From assembly GCA_017405265.1 (NCBI GenBank), contig JAFRAS010000005.1:1-64000 (forward strand): a DNA stretch of 64,000 nt, written 5' to 3'. Positions 15,822-23,961 of this stretch are shown here, in pieces (the stretch's first letter is position 1; every line of letters starts with the position of its first letter). The DNA comes from Candidatus Saccharimonadota bacterium (GTDB lineage Bacteria > Patescibacteriota > Saccharimonadia > Saccharimonadales > Saccharimonadaceae). Below the pieces are notes generated by a model that was not told where the DNA came from, ran no database searches, and saw only the letters and a list, made by a program, of their open reading frames with translations. The translations under genes and the position numbers were made by a program.

Positions 15822-17375
15822 ATGAGTCCAACAATCATCGCAGTCCTTGCGGCTGCCCTTGGACTGGGGTTCGGAGCTGGTGGAGTTGCTATTTATAACA
15901 AAACCAAAGAAAATAGTGGCAAAAACCGGGCCGACAACCTCGTCTTAAAAGCCAAGCGCGAGGCCTCAAACATCGTCCTCGAAGCCAAAAAGCAAGCTAG
16001 TGAAATCGCGAATAAATCCACTCGCGAAGAACGTGCCGCGTCCGAAAAGTTGAAAAACGAAGAAGCCGAGCGTCGCCGCGAATGGCAAAAAACTGAGTCG
16101 AGACTGTCTTCTCGCGAGACAGCGCTCGACCAGCGCATCGACCAACTCGAGAAAAAGAACGAAAAGTTGAATGCTGAAGAAAAAGAAATCGAGAAACTAA
16201 AGACCGAGATTAAGGGCATTCGCGCAAAGCAACAAGAAAAGCTCGAAAAAATCGCCGGTCTGACGAAGCAGGACGCGCGCGAAAAGTTGATGAAAATGAC
16301 TGAGAACGACACGAAACAAGACCTCGTGAATCTCGTCGTGAAACAACAACAAGAATTGAAAAACAACATCGACGACACTGCGCAAGAAATGCTCCTAACC
16401 GCCATGGAGCGCATGAGCGCCGAAGTCTCGACCGACCGCGCCGTGGCTTCTGTTCGGCTCCCGGACGATGATATGAAAGGCCATATCATCGGCAAAGAAG
16501 GCCGCAATATCCAGGCTCTCCAGCGCGCCACCGGTGTTGACGTCCTAATCGACGAAACCCCGGGCATGGTCGTGCTCTCGTCCTTCGACCCGATTCGTCG
16601 CCAAGTCGCAAAATACGCTCTCGAACGTATTATTAAAGACGGGCGCATTTCCCCCGCCTCGATTGAAAACGCCGTCGAAAAAGCCACGCGCGAAATCGAA
16701 AAAGAAGTCATCCAGGCCGGCGAAGATGCCGCTCGCGAAGTCGGCGTGATGGGCCTCCCGCGCGAAGTGATTCACCTTCTCGGCGAACTAAAATTCCGCA
16801 CTTCCTATGGCCAGAACGTCCTCGCCCACTCGGTCGAGATGGCGCACATCGCCGGCATGATTGCCGAGGAAATCGGCGCGGATAAACAACTTGCAAAAAC
16901 CGCGACCCTTCTCCACGACATGGGCAAGGCTGTGACGCACAAAATCGAAGGCAAGCACGCCGAGATTGGTGCCGAACTTGCGAAAAAATATGGTCTGAAT
17001 GACAAGGTTGTGAACGCCATCGCCGCACACCACAACGACATCGAGCCGACCACTCTCGAGGCTCTGATTGTGAAAATCGTGGACGCGATTTCCGCCGCTC
17101 GCCCTGGCGCCCGCAATATTTCCGCCGAAAACTTCGCCGAGCGTCTTCGTGACCTCGAAAATATCGCGAAATCCTTCAACGGTATCGATAAGGCTTACGC
17201 CATTTCCGCCGGTCGCGAAATCCGCGTTATGGTTCGCCCCGCTGAGATTGACGACCTTTCCGCCCTGAAGCTTGCTCGCGACATTGCGAATAAAATCGAA
17301 GCCACGATGTCCTATCCTGGCGTGATTAAGGTAAACGTCATTCGCGAAACGCGTGCCGTCGAGTACGCAAAATAA
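15822..17375 (+). CDS. rny: Ribonuclease Y
   Basis: Membrane-anchored endoribonuclease that initiates mRNA decay. Order: N-terminal membrane helix (about 4-26), a long charged coiled coil to about 200, a KH domain (GHIIGKEGRNIQALQRATG), an HD metal-dependent phosphohydrolase domain (LLHDMGKAVTHK, then AAHHNDIEP) and the conserved C-terminal domain ending VNVIRETRAVEYAK. The 517 residues match the family. AGGGAG sits before the ATG. It is the last gene of the 13675 operon; a 14-bp inverted repeat follows the stop. Confidence 0.97.
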   Translation: MSPTIIAVLAAALGLGFGAGGVAIYNKTKENSGKNRADNLVLKAKREASNIVLEAKKQASEIANKSTREERAASEKLKNEEAERRREWQKTESRLSSRETALDQRIDQLEKKNEKLNAEEKEIEKLKTEIKGIRAKQQEKLEKIAGLTKQDAREKLMKMTENDTKQDLVNLVVKQQQELKNNIDDTAQEMLLTAMERMSAEVSTDRAVASVRLPDDDMKGHIIGKEGRNIQALQRATGVDVLIDETPGMVVLSSFDPIRRQVAKYALERIIKDGRISPASIENAVEKATREIEKEVIQAGEDAAREVGVMGLPREVIHLLGELKFRTSYGQNVLAHSVEMAHIAGMIAEEIGADKQLAKTATLLHDMGKAVTHKIEGKHAEIGAELAKKYGLNDKVVNAIAAHHNDIEPTTLEALIVKIVDAISAARPGARNISAENFAERLRDLENIAKSFNGIDKAYAISAGREIRVMVRPAEIDDLSALKLARDIANKIEATMSYPGVIKVNVIRETRAVEYAK

Positions 17376-17382
17376 GATTAGT

Positions 17383-17416
17383 CACAATTCTCTCTATGAT
17401 TTTAGAGAGAATTGTG
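17383..17416 (+). repeat. 14-bp perfect inverted repeat before the tRNA-Pro promoter
   Basis: CACAATTCTCTCTA (17383-17396) and TAGAGAGAATTGTG (17403-17416) pair perfectly around a six-base loop. The right arm ends in the TG of the extended -10 box (TGG-TATAAT), so the repeat fills the -35 region. It may end the rny transcript or be an operator; there is no U-run. Confidence 0.8.
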
Positions 17417-17417
17417 G

Positions 17418-17423
17418 TATAAT
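17418..17423 (+). promoter_or_regulatory. tRNA-Pro/yebC -10 box
   Basis: TGG-TATAAT 9 bases before the first tRNA-Pro, placing +1 about three bases upstream of the mature 5' end. Confidence 0.75.
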
Positions 17424-17432
17424 TTAAATGTT

Positions 17433-17508
17433 CTGGGCGTGGCGCAGTTGGTAGCGCGCAGCGTTTGGGACGCTGAGGTCGCCCGTTCAAATCGGGTCGC
17501 CCAGACCA
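17433..17508 (+). tRNA. tRNA-Pro(UGG)
   Basis: A 76-nt cloverleaf with CCA. Acceptor CTGGGCG/CGCCCAG, anticodon stem CAGCG/CGCTG, loop TTTGGGA (anticodon UGG), T stem GCCCG/CGGGT. Confidence 0.95.
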
Positions 17509-17524
17509 TCAGAACATTACATAT

Positions 17525-17600
17525 CTGGGTGTGGCGCAGTTGGTAGCGCGCGCGGTTCGGGACTGCGAGGTCGTCAGTTCAAGTCTGATCACCCAGACCA
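17525..17600 (+). tRNA. tRNA-Pro(CGG)
   Basis: A 76-nt cloverleaf with CCA. Acceptor CTGGGTG/CACCCAG, anticodon stem CGCGG/CTGCG, loop TTCGGGA (anticodon CGG). Same transcription unit as the other two tRNA-Pro genes. Confidence 0.95.
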
Positions 17601-17626
17601 ATTTAATTCTCTCCCGGAGAATTTTT

Positions 17627-17701
17627 CTGGGCTTGGCGCAGTGGTAGCGCGCACGCCTGGGGGGCGTGAGGTCGCCAGTTCGATCCTGGTAGCCCAGACC
17701 A
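17627..17701 (+). tRNA. tRNA-Pro(GGG)
   Basis: A 75-nt cloverleaf with CCA. Acceptor CTGGGCT/AGCCCAG, anticodon stem CACGC/GCGTG, loop CTGGGGG (anticodon GGG). With it, every proline isoacceptor is encoded in this one cluster. yebC begins 26 bases after its CCA, with no terminator between. Confidence 0.95.
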
Positions 17702-17727
17702 AGTAATGAAATAATTGAGGAATTTTT

Positions 17728-18429
17728 ATGTCCGGACACTCAAAATGGGAAACGACAAAACGCCAGAAAGCTGTGGTGGACGCGAAGCGTGGCGCACTTT
17801 TTACGAAAATCGGTAACCAAATCGCCATTGCGGCTCGTGCCGGCACTGACCCGAACATGAACCCGTCTCTCGCGATGGTGCTCGAGAAAGCTCGCCTCGC
17901 GAACATGCCGAAGGCGAACATCGAGCGCGCCATCGCCCGCGTCGCCGACAAGGCTTCCGCCGCTCTCATCGAAGAAACCTACGAAGCCTACGGCCCCGGC
18001 GGTGTCGGCATTATTATCTCCGTCGCCACCGACAATAAAAACCGCACCATGCCCGAAGTCCGCAACGTCTTGACGAAGAGTGGCGGCCGCATGGCCGACC
18101 CCGGCTCGGTGATGTTCCAATTCGCCCACAAAGGCGTGATTTTGATTAGCGAAAAAGGCGAAGACGCCCTGATGGCCGCGCTCGACGCTGGCGCCGAAGA
18201 CGCCGAAGAAATCGACGAGGGAATTGAAATTACCACCGAAGCTTCCGACCTCATGAAAGTCCGGAAAAATCTCTTGGACGGCGGCCTCACCGTAACCGAA
18301 GCCGAGCTAAAATACGTTCCGACCACGACCGTCGCCGTCTCCGGCGAAGAAGCCGAGAAGCTCGAAAAACTCCTCGACCAAATCGACGACCTCTCGGACG
18401 TCGTTTCGGTCTTCACTAACGCTGAATAG
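17728..18429 (+). CDS. yebC: YebC/PmpR/TACO1-family protein
   Basis: The 233-residue product begins MSGHSKW and carries the family core IGNQIAIAARAG, MPKANIERAI, YEAYGPGGVGIII and RNVLTKSGGRMADPGSV. The family was first annotated as transcription regulators; as I recall, recent work on bacterial YebC and mitochondrial TACO1 shows that they relieve ribosomes stalled on proline runs. Its place directly behind all three tRNA-Pro genes fits that role. TGAGGA precedes the ATG. It converges on tyrS with a two-base gap. Confidence 0.96.
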   Translation: MSGHSKWETTKRQKAVVDAKRGALFTKIGNQIAIAARAGTDPNMNPSLAMVLEKARLANMPKANIERAIARVADKASAALIEETYEAYGPGGVGIIISVATDNKNRTMPEVRNVLTKSGGRMADPGSVMFQFAHKGVILISEKGEDALMAALDAGAEDAEEIDEGIEITTEASDLMKVRKNLLDGGLTVTEAELKYVPTTTVAVSGEEAEKLEKLLDQIDDLSDVVSVFTNAE

Positions 18430-18431
18430 TT

Positions 18432-19640
18432 TTACACCGTAAGGGCAAATTTATTTTTGCCCTTTTTGATGATTTTGCCCGCAACAATCTCGGCATTTTC
18501 ATCCGTGATTTTTTCGCCATTGACCGAAATTGCCCCGCCGGCGATATATTCCCGCGCCTTTTTCTTCGACTCGGCGAGTCCGGAATTCGTCACGATTTCC
18601 ACAAGTTTTCCACAAGGCGTTTTAGTTAATAATTCACCAAGCTCCCCGAGCTGAAGTGTCGAAAAATCGGTATTTTTATCAAACAATATATTTGACAGTT
18701 CTTCAACTTTATTAGCAAGCTCTTCTCCGTGCACAACGGCCGTAGCACCACGCGCAAGCGCTTTCTGGACCAAGCGTTTCTCCGGAGCCTCTTGCCCCTC
18801 GGCGATAATCCGGTCGATTTCCTCGGGCTCGAGAACAGTGTAGATTTTGAGAAGCCCCGGTGCCGCAAGGTCACTCTGGTTCAAGAAGAATTGATAAAAA
18901 TCGAACACCGAGGTTAAATTCGCATCGAGCCAGACCGCATTCCCCTCGGATTTCCCGAATTTTCGGCCCGTGATGGGGTCGATCACGAGCGGCGTGGACC
19001 ACGCGTCCGCGCGCGCATTCTCAAGCACGCGAATAAGATGAATCCCAGAGCTACAGTTCCCGAACTGATCCTCTCCACAAAGCTCAAGCGAAATGCCTTT
19101 TTCGCGGTACAAATGGAGAAAATCATATCCCTGGATGAGCGTGTAAGAAAACTCGGCATAAGAAATCCCCGAGCCACCCGCGCCGATGCGCTTCTCGACA
19201 AATTGTCGGTCGAGTAACTGCGTCATCGAGAAGTTTTTTCCGACCTCGCGCAAGAAATCGAGATAATTCACGTCACGAAACCAATCGAGATTGTCGAGCA
19301 TCGTGAGATTGTCGGACCGAATCAACCTCTCGAGTTGTTTTTTAATCGCGACTTTGTTCGCCTCGACTTCCTCAAGCGGCTTCAACTCGCGCTCGCCGTT
19401 ATCTTTCGGGTCGCCAATTTGCCCCGTCGCCCCACCGACCAGAAGATATGGCTCGTATCCATGGCGCACAAAACAAGCGCACATCATAATCGCGGCGAGA
19501 TTCCCAATCGTCAGCGAGTTCGCCGAAGGGTCCGCCCCAAAATAAAATTTCTTACTTTCGCGCTCGTCCAACTCCGAGGCGTCTTTGAACGTATTTTGTC
19601 CTCGAAATCCCCGATAAACCAATTCTTCTGACAATTTCAT
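18432..19640 (-). CDS. tyrS: Tyrosyl-tRNA synthetase
   Basis: Class I synthetase charging tRNA-Tyr. FGADPSANSLTIGNLAA holds the HIGH-type motif (near residues 34-50), and GRKFGKSEGNA is the KMSKS equivalent (KFGKS). A C-terminal S4 RNA-binding domain follows (KKAREYIAGGAISVNGEKI). 402 aa is normal. A TAAAAT box ends 6 bases before the ATG, giving a leaderless mRNA. It is divergent from tRNA-Leu. Confidence 0.96.
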   Translation of the reverse strand: MKLSEELVYRGFRGQNTFKDASELDERESKKFYFGADPSANSLTIGNLAAIMMCACFVRHGYEPYLLVGGATGQIGDPKDNGERELKPLEEVEANKVAIKKQLERLIRSDNLTMLDNLDWFRDVNYLDFLREVGKNFSMTQLLDRQFVEKRIGAGGSGISYAEFSYTLIQGYDFLHLYREKGISLELCGEDQFGNCSSGIHLIRVLENARADAWSTPLVIDPITGRKFGKSEGNAVWLDANLTSVFDFYQFFLNQSDLAAPGLLKIYTVLEPEEIDRIIAEGQEAPEKRLVQKALARGATAVVHGEELANKVEELSNILFDKNTDFSTLQLGELGELLTKTPCGKLVEIVTNSGLAESKKKAREYIAGGAISVNGEKITDENAEIVAGKIIKKGKNKFALTV

Positions 19641-19646
19641 AGCGTA

Positions 19647-19652
19647 ATTTTA
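19647..19652 (-). promoter_or_regulatory. tyrS -10 box, leaderless
   Basis: TGA-TAAAAT on the minus strand ends 6 bases before the ATG at 19640. Confidence 0.7.
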
Positions 19653-19682
19653 TCACATCTTCCCTTTTTTGTCATTTTGTGA

Positions 19683-19688
19683 TAAAAT
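19683..19688 (+). promoter_or_regulatory. tRNA-Leu -10 box
   Basis: TGA-TAAAAT, 12 bases before the tRNA 5' end. It lies back to back with the tyrS promoter. Confidence 0.6.
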
Positions 19689-19700
19689 AATATCGTATAC

Positions 19701-19788
19701 GCACCCGTGGTGAAATTTGGTATACACGCTACCTTGAGGTGGTAGTGGCCGAAAGGCTGTGCTAGTTCGAGTCTAGTCGGGTGCACCA
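19701..19788 (+). tRNA. tRNA-Leu(GAG)
   Basis: An 88-nt class II tRNA with a long variable arm and encoded CCA. Acceptor GCACCCG/CGGGTGC, anticodon stem CTACC/GGTAG, loop TTGAGGT (GAG), T stem CTAGT-type arm. The last 16 bases are overlapped on the other strand by the end of the cation ATPase gene. Confidence 0.93.
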
Positions 19789-22328
19789 ACAGAATCGTCT
19801 TTCGACGATTTTTTTGTTGGTGCACCCGGAACTTCGTAAACGGGTGCACCATGAAAATCCCCTTGGGATTTTTTTGTTGCCAACTTATATATCTCCACCA
19901 ACGCCAACACACTCAAAGCGATCAAAAACAAGATAAGAAGATGTGCCGCCGGCACAGGAGATATTTTTAATATCTCCGAAAATACCGGAATTTCGCTCAC
20001 GAGAATCTGGAGCAAAATCGAGCCGATAAAGACGAACGGGACGAGCTTATTCGAGAAGAACCGAATCGAAAACGCCGACTTTTTCTCGCTCCGGCAGTTG
20101 AAAAGATGAATATTCTGAATAAACACCATAAGCGCCATAATATATCCCCGTGCGAGCTCCGTTTCGAGCCCCAAACCCCTGAGTAGATACACCCAAACCG
20201 CGCTCACTACCGCCGCGATGACGACTCCCGAAAACAGAATCTCCAAAAACAGCTCTCGCGAAAATATCGATTCTTTCGGGCTGCGCGGCTCCTCATCCAT
20301 AATCCCGCCCTCGGCCCGCTCAAAAGAAAGCGCAAAATCCTGCAGCCCGTCCGTCACGACGTTAAGCCAGAGTAGCTGAATCGCGACAAGCGGCATCGGC
20401 AGGTCGAACAAAATCGAGAAACAAAAGAACAATACCTCCGCCAATCCGCAGGACATTAAAAACAGCACAATCTTCCGAATATTCGCATACGCAATCCGCC
20501 CCTCCCGCACCCCGGCGACAATCGAGCAAAAATTGTCGTCCACGATAATCATATCCGCCGTCTCGCGCGCAATGTCCGTCCCGCTCCCCATCGCGACGCC
20601 AATATTCGCCACTTTAAGCGCTGGCGCGTCATTCACCCCGTCCCCCGTCACCGCCACGAACTCGCCCTGGCGCTTCAGCGATTCGACAATCTTGAGTTTT
20701 TGAAGTGGCGAAACTCGCGCAAAAATCGTTTTCTCGCGCACAAATTTATCAAACCTCTCCTCGCCCCGCTCAATTTCCGCCGCCACTTCCGCCCCGCTCG
20801 CGACTTTAGAATAATCATCAACGAGCCCGAGCTCTCGCCCAATCGAAAACGCAGTTAGAGGGTGGTCCCCCGTAATCATCAGCACTCGAATCCCCGCCTT
20901 TTTGCACTCCGCAATCGACCCGACCGCTTCTTTTCGAATCGGGTCAATAAACCCGACCATTCCCGAAAACTCCAAATTTTTTATATCATATATGGTATAT
21001 TTCCCCTGTTTTTTCACCTTCCCACACGCCAGCGCAATCACGCGATACCCTTCTCGCGCCAGCCTCTCATTTTGCGCGTCAACCGCCTCCGGTATATCTC
21101 CACAAAACCCCTTTACTACCTCAAGCGACCCCTTTACTGTGCAATAAACTTCACCGTCTCGTTCAAAAAACACCGCGGAATATTTATTCTCCGACTCATA
21201 GGGCACCGTCTCGAGAATTTTCGGTGCCGCCTCGACGCCCCCGAACTTCTTGAGCAGCACCTTAAACGCAATATCAATCGAATCCCCGACCGGGTGCGCA
21301 CCCTCGATATTCGCTTCATTATTAATCGCCCCAAGCATCGCGACTTTCTTCGCCCGCTCGGGCTCCTCCCCGACGACCTCGCCCGAAAAATCGTGCCCCG
21401 TCCCAGTGATTTTATATTCGCTCCCGTCCGGAAGCAAAATCACTTTCGCAGTCTGTTCGTTCACGGTGAGCGTCCCAGTCTTATCCGACGCAATCACCGT
21501 GCAACTCCCGAGCGACTCCGCCGCCTTGAGCCGCCGAACCACGACATTTTTCTTCGCCATCCGGTTCGAGGCAATCGTAAGCGCCATCGTCAGCGCGAGC
21601 GGCAACCCTTCCGGCATCGCCGACACGGCGAGCGCAATCACCGAAAGAAAAATCGTGCCATGCGGCACTCCTTTCGAAAAAAGCAAAACCGCAACCAAAA
21701 TCCCCACCACTAAAATAATCGCACTAATCTGTCTGGACGTCTTTTCCATTCGAATCGTGAGCGGCGACTTCTCTTCTTTTGCATTCACGAGACTGTCCGC
21801 GATTTTTCCAATTTCCGTGTCCACCCCAATACTCGTAACCACCGCCCTCGCTCGCCCCGTCATCACTATCGTCCCTGAAAAGAGCTTATCGTCCTCAGCA
21901 CCTTTCTCCACCGGCAGACTCTCTCCAGTCAAAATCGACTCATCCGCCGTCAAGTTGTGCGCCTCGAGAATATGTAAATCCGCCGGGATTTTGTCCCCCG
22001 ACTCCAGCATCACTTCGTCCCCCACCGCCAAATCCTCCGCATCAACCATCACCACCTCGCCCCCGCGCAGCACCCTTACCTTCGTCTTAATCAACTTCGA
22101 CAGCGAATCCGCGGTTTTATTCGCGCGATTTTCCTGATATGTCCCCATAATCGCGTCAACTACAATAATAAACGCAATCACCGCCGCGTCAACATATTCT
22201 CCCGCGACAATCGAAAAAATAATCGCCGCGACAAGAAGTAAAACCATCGGGTCCAAAAATTCCTTGAAAAATATTTTCAAAATACTTTCTTTTTTCTTCG
22301 AGGGAAGGACGTTTCTCTGCGCTGCCAT
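19773..22328 (-). CDS. P2-type cation-transporting ATPase (Ca2+ ATPase-like)
   Basis: P-type pump with ten predicted helices. The actuator loop is LTADESILTGES, the metal-site helix SAMPEGLPLALTMAL (PEGLP, as in P2A Ca2+ pumps), the phosphorylation site SDKTGTLT and the hinge VTGDGVNDAPALK. The N-terminus is short: it begins at the RNVLPSKKKES step before helix 1 and lacks the usual cation-ATPase N region. An upstream MLM start is ruled out because the -10 box overlaps it. The last 30 residues, with three GAP repeats, are encoded by two terminator hairpins and the antisense of the tRNA-Leu 3' end, so the native stop was probably lost. Confidence 0.93.
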   Translation of the reverse strand: MAAQRNVLPSKKKESILKIFFKEFLDPMVLLLVAAIIFSIVAGEYVDAAVIAFIIVVDAIMGTYQENRANKTADSLSKLIKTKVRVLRGGEVVMVDAEDLAVGDEVMLESGDKIPADLHILEAHNLTADESILTGESLPVEKGAEDDKLFSGTIVMTGRARAVVTSIGVDTEIGKIADSLVNAKEEKSPLTIRMEKTSRQISAIILVVGILVAVLLFSKGVPHGTIFLSVIALAVSAMPEGLPLALTMALTIASNRMAKKNVVVRRLKAAESLGSCTVIASDKTGTLTVNEQTAKVILLPDGSEYKITGTGHDFSGEVVGEEPERAKKVAMLGAINNEANIEGAHPVGDSIDIAFKVLLKKFGGVEAAPKILETVPYESENKYSAVFFERDGEVYCTVKGSLEVVKGFCGDIPEAVDAQNERLAREGYRVIALACGKVKKQGKYTIYDIKNLEFSGMVGFIDPIRKEAVGSIAECKKAGIRVLMITGDHPLTAFSIGRELGLVDDYSKVASGAEVAAEIERGEERFDKFVREKTIFARVSPLQKLKIVESLKRQGEFVAVTGDGVNDAPALKVANIGVAMGSGTDIARETADMIIVDDNFCSIVAGVREGRIAYANIRKIVLFLMSCGLAEVLFFCFSILFDLPMPLVAIQLLWLNVVTDGLQDFALSFERAEGGIMDEEPRSPKESIFSRELFLEILFSGVVIAAVVSAVWVYLLRGLGLETELARGYIMALMVFIQNIHLFNCRSEKKSAFSIRFFSNKLVPFVFIGSILLQILVSEIPVFSEILKISPVPAAHLLILFLIALSVLALVEIYKLATKKSQGDFHGAPVYEVPGAPTKKSSKDDSVGAPD
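19778..19851. repeat. Three copies of the tRNA-Leu 3' end around terminator hairpins
   Basis: The tRNA end CGGGTGCACCAACA (19778-19791) is repeated inverted at 19815-19828 with a perfect 14-bp match, and CGGGTGCACCA is repeated directly at 19841-19851. The first pair encloses a terminator hairpin. The arrangement looks like a duplication and inversion of the tRNA end plus terminator. Confidence 0.85.
19793..19814 (+). terminator. tRNA-Leu terminator
   Basis: AATCGTC/GACGATT stem (19793-19799, 19804-19810), TTTC loop, then more T. It sits inside the inverted tRNA-end repeat and inside the ATPase frame on the other strand. Confidence 0.7.
19854..19875 (+). terminator. Second terminator after tRNA-Leu
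   Basis: AAATCCC/GGGATTT stem (19855-19861, 19865-19871) followed by T residues. Also within the ATPase coding frame of the opposite strand. Confidence 0.6.
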
Positions 22329-22335
22329 TAGCATT

Positions 22336-22341
22336 ATTATA
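22336..22341 (-). promoter_or_regulatory. Cation ATPase -10 box, leaderless
   Basis: TGA-TATAAT on the minus strand ends 7 bases before ATG 22328. An earlier in-frame ATG (22334) begins one base after the box and cannot be used. Confidence 0.7.
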
Positions 22342-22370
22342 TCACGCCAAGATTTTTCCGAAAAATATGA

Positions 22371-22376
22371 TATAAT
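22371..22376 (+). promoter_or_regulatory. -10 box of the HerA-like gene
   Basis: TGA-TATAAT; a short leader with CGGAG precedes ATG 22395. Confidence 0.65.
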
Positions 22377-22394
22377 TAAAAAAACGGAGTTTTT

Positions 22395-23906
22395 ATGTTT
22401 GTTAGCGAAAAAATCTTAGTAGGAAAAACCAAAGACGGGGTCGAGGCGGCAATTTTGCCGAAAATGGCGAACCGCCACGGTCTCATCACCGGCGCCAGTG
22501 GCTCGGGAAAAACCGTGACCCTGAAAGTTCTCGCGGAAAGTTTCTCTGCCGCCGGCATCCCGGTTTTCTTAACCGACGTGAAAGGCGACCTCGCCGGCAT
22601 GAGTCAGCCCGGCGACTACAGCGAAAAAATCAAGGAACGCGTCGAGGGTCTGAAACTTGAGGGCTACAAAAATCAGTCTTTCCCGACCCAATATTTCGAC
22701 ATGGACGGAAAATCCGGCCACCCGATTCGGACGACCGTTTCGAGCGTCGGCCCGCGCCTCCTCGCGCGGCTTTTGGATCTTAGCGACGCCCAAGAAGAAA
22801 TCCTCGGCATCATCTTTAAAATCAGCGCCGACGAACACCTCGAACTCGACAATCTCGACGACCTGAACTCGCTCGTGTCCTACGTTGACTCAAAGAAAAA
22901 GGAATATTCTGCAAAATATGGTAATCTCTCGACGCAGTCCCTGACCACCATCCGCCGCGCCGTGATGAATTTCAAAGAAAGTGGCGATAATTTCTTCGGC
23001 GAACCCGCCTTCGACATTCACGACCTCATGCGCACCGAAGCCGGCACCGGCCGCGGCTACATCAGCGTCCTCGACGCCGAAAATCTTTTCAAAAACCCGA
23101 CGACCTACGTCACTACTCTCCTCTGGCTTCTCACGACCATCTACAACGAACTTCCCGAAGTCGGCGACCTCGACCGCCCGAAACTGATTTTCTTCCTCGA
23201 CGAGGCGCACCTCATCTTTAGCGAGATGAAAGACGGCGTAATTAAACAACTCGTCCAAATCGTCAAACTTATCCGCTCGAAAGGCGTCGGGCTCTACTTC
23301 GTCTCCCAGTCTCCCTCCGACATTAAGGATGAGATTTTGTCTCAGCTCGGCAACCGCGTCCAGCACGTCCTCCGCGCCTACACGAAGACTGACGAAAAAT
23401 CCATCACTGCCGCCGCGAACGGCTTCCGCAAAAACCCGAATTTCAACACTGAAGAAACCATTAAACTTCTCGCGACCGGCGAAGCTCTCGTCTCTTTCCA
23501 AACCGAAAAAGGCGAACCGAGCATCGTCGAAAAAGTCACCATTCTTCCGCCCGAATCGCGCATGGGCACGATTTCGCCCGAAGAGCGCCAATCCGCCATT
23601 CGCCAAAATTCGCTCTACGGAAAATATGAAAACGCTACAAACGACGACTCCGCCACCGAAAAAATCGAGCGGATAAACGAAGAAACAAAACGCGCCGAAG
23701 AAGCGGAGCGGGCTCGCTTACAAAAAGAAAAAGAAGACGCCGCCCGCGCAAAAGAAGCCGCAAAAACCGCCTCTCGCGGAACCACCACCACTCGCGGCAC
23801 TGTCGGTCGCCCGAAAAAGTCCACCGCCGAAAAAGCCGCGGATAAACTCATCGACAAAACTCTGAACAAACTCACCTCGAAACTTATCAACAGTATTTTT
23901 AAATAG
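22395..23906 (+). CDS. HerA-like ATPase of the DUF853/YjgR type
   Basis: Hexameric RecA-fold ATPase related to HerA and FtsK translocases. Walker A is GASGSGKT (about residues 34-41), Walker B LIFFLDEAHLIF, and the family run GLYFVSQSPSDIKDEILSQLGNRVQH is followed by the LATGEALVSF segment. The C-terminal 110 residues are a charged coiled coil ending in KLTSKLINSIFK, perhaps for oligomer or membrane contact. Family members act on DNA or in translocation, but the role of DUF853 proteins is not well known. A perfect palindrome follows the stop. Confidence 0.85.
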   Translation: MFVSEKILVGKTKDGVEAAILPKMANRHGLITGASGSGKTVTLKVLAESFSAAGIPVFLTDVKGDLAGMSQPGDYSEKIKERVEGLKLEGYKNQSFPTQYFDMDGKSGHPIRTTVSSVGPRLLARLLDLSDAQEEILGIIFKISADEHLELDNLDDLNSLVSYVDSKKKEYSAKYGNLSTQSLTTIRRAVMNFKESGDNFFGEPAFDIHDLMRTEAGTGRGYISVLDAENLFKNPTTYVTTLLWLLTTIYNELPEVGDLDRPKLIFFLDEAHLIFSEMKDGVIKQLVQIVKLIRSKGVGLYFVSQSPSDIKDEILSQLGNRVQHVLRAYTKTDEKSITAAANGFRKNPNFNTEETIKLLATGEALVSFQTEKGEPSIVEKVTILPPESRMGTISPEERQSAIRQNSLYGKYENATNDDSATEKIERINEETKRAEEAERARLQKEKEDAARAKEAAKTASRGTTTTRGTVGRPKKSTAEKAADKLIDKTLNKLTSKLINSIFK

Positions 23907-23920
23907 TTCTATCCACCACA

Positions 23921-23947
23921 ATAAGCGGGTAAATTTTACCCGCTTAT
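23921..23947 (+). repeat. Perfect 27-base palindrome abutting the next promoter
   Basis: ATAAGCGGGTAAA (23921-23933) and TTTACCCGCTTAT (23935-23947) are perfect complements. The last T begins the TG of the extended -10 box (TGC-TATAAT) of the next gene. It is probably the terminator of the HerA-like gene, placed where the -35 element would be. Confidence 0.75.
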
Positions 23948-23949
23948 GC

Positions 23950-23955
23950 TATAAT
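23950..23955 (+). promoter_or_regulatory. Clp-unit -10 box, leaderless
   Basis: TGC-TATAAT ends 6 bases before ATG 23962. Confidence 0.75.
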
Positions 23956-23961
23956 GAAACT

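Noticed and set aside
17509-17739. Minus-strand frame across the tRNA-Pro genes
   Set aside because: It is only the antisense of repeated tRNA sequence.
19778-19851. attL/attR pair of an integrated prophage at tRNA-Leu
   Set aside because: The repeats are within 75 bases, partly inverted, and no integrase or phage gene is near.
19637-19912. 91-codon frame over tRNA-Leu and its terminators
   Set aside because: No start signals; it covers a tRNA and two terminator hairpins.
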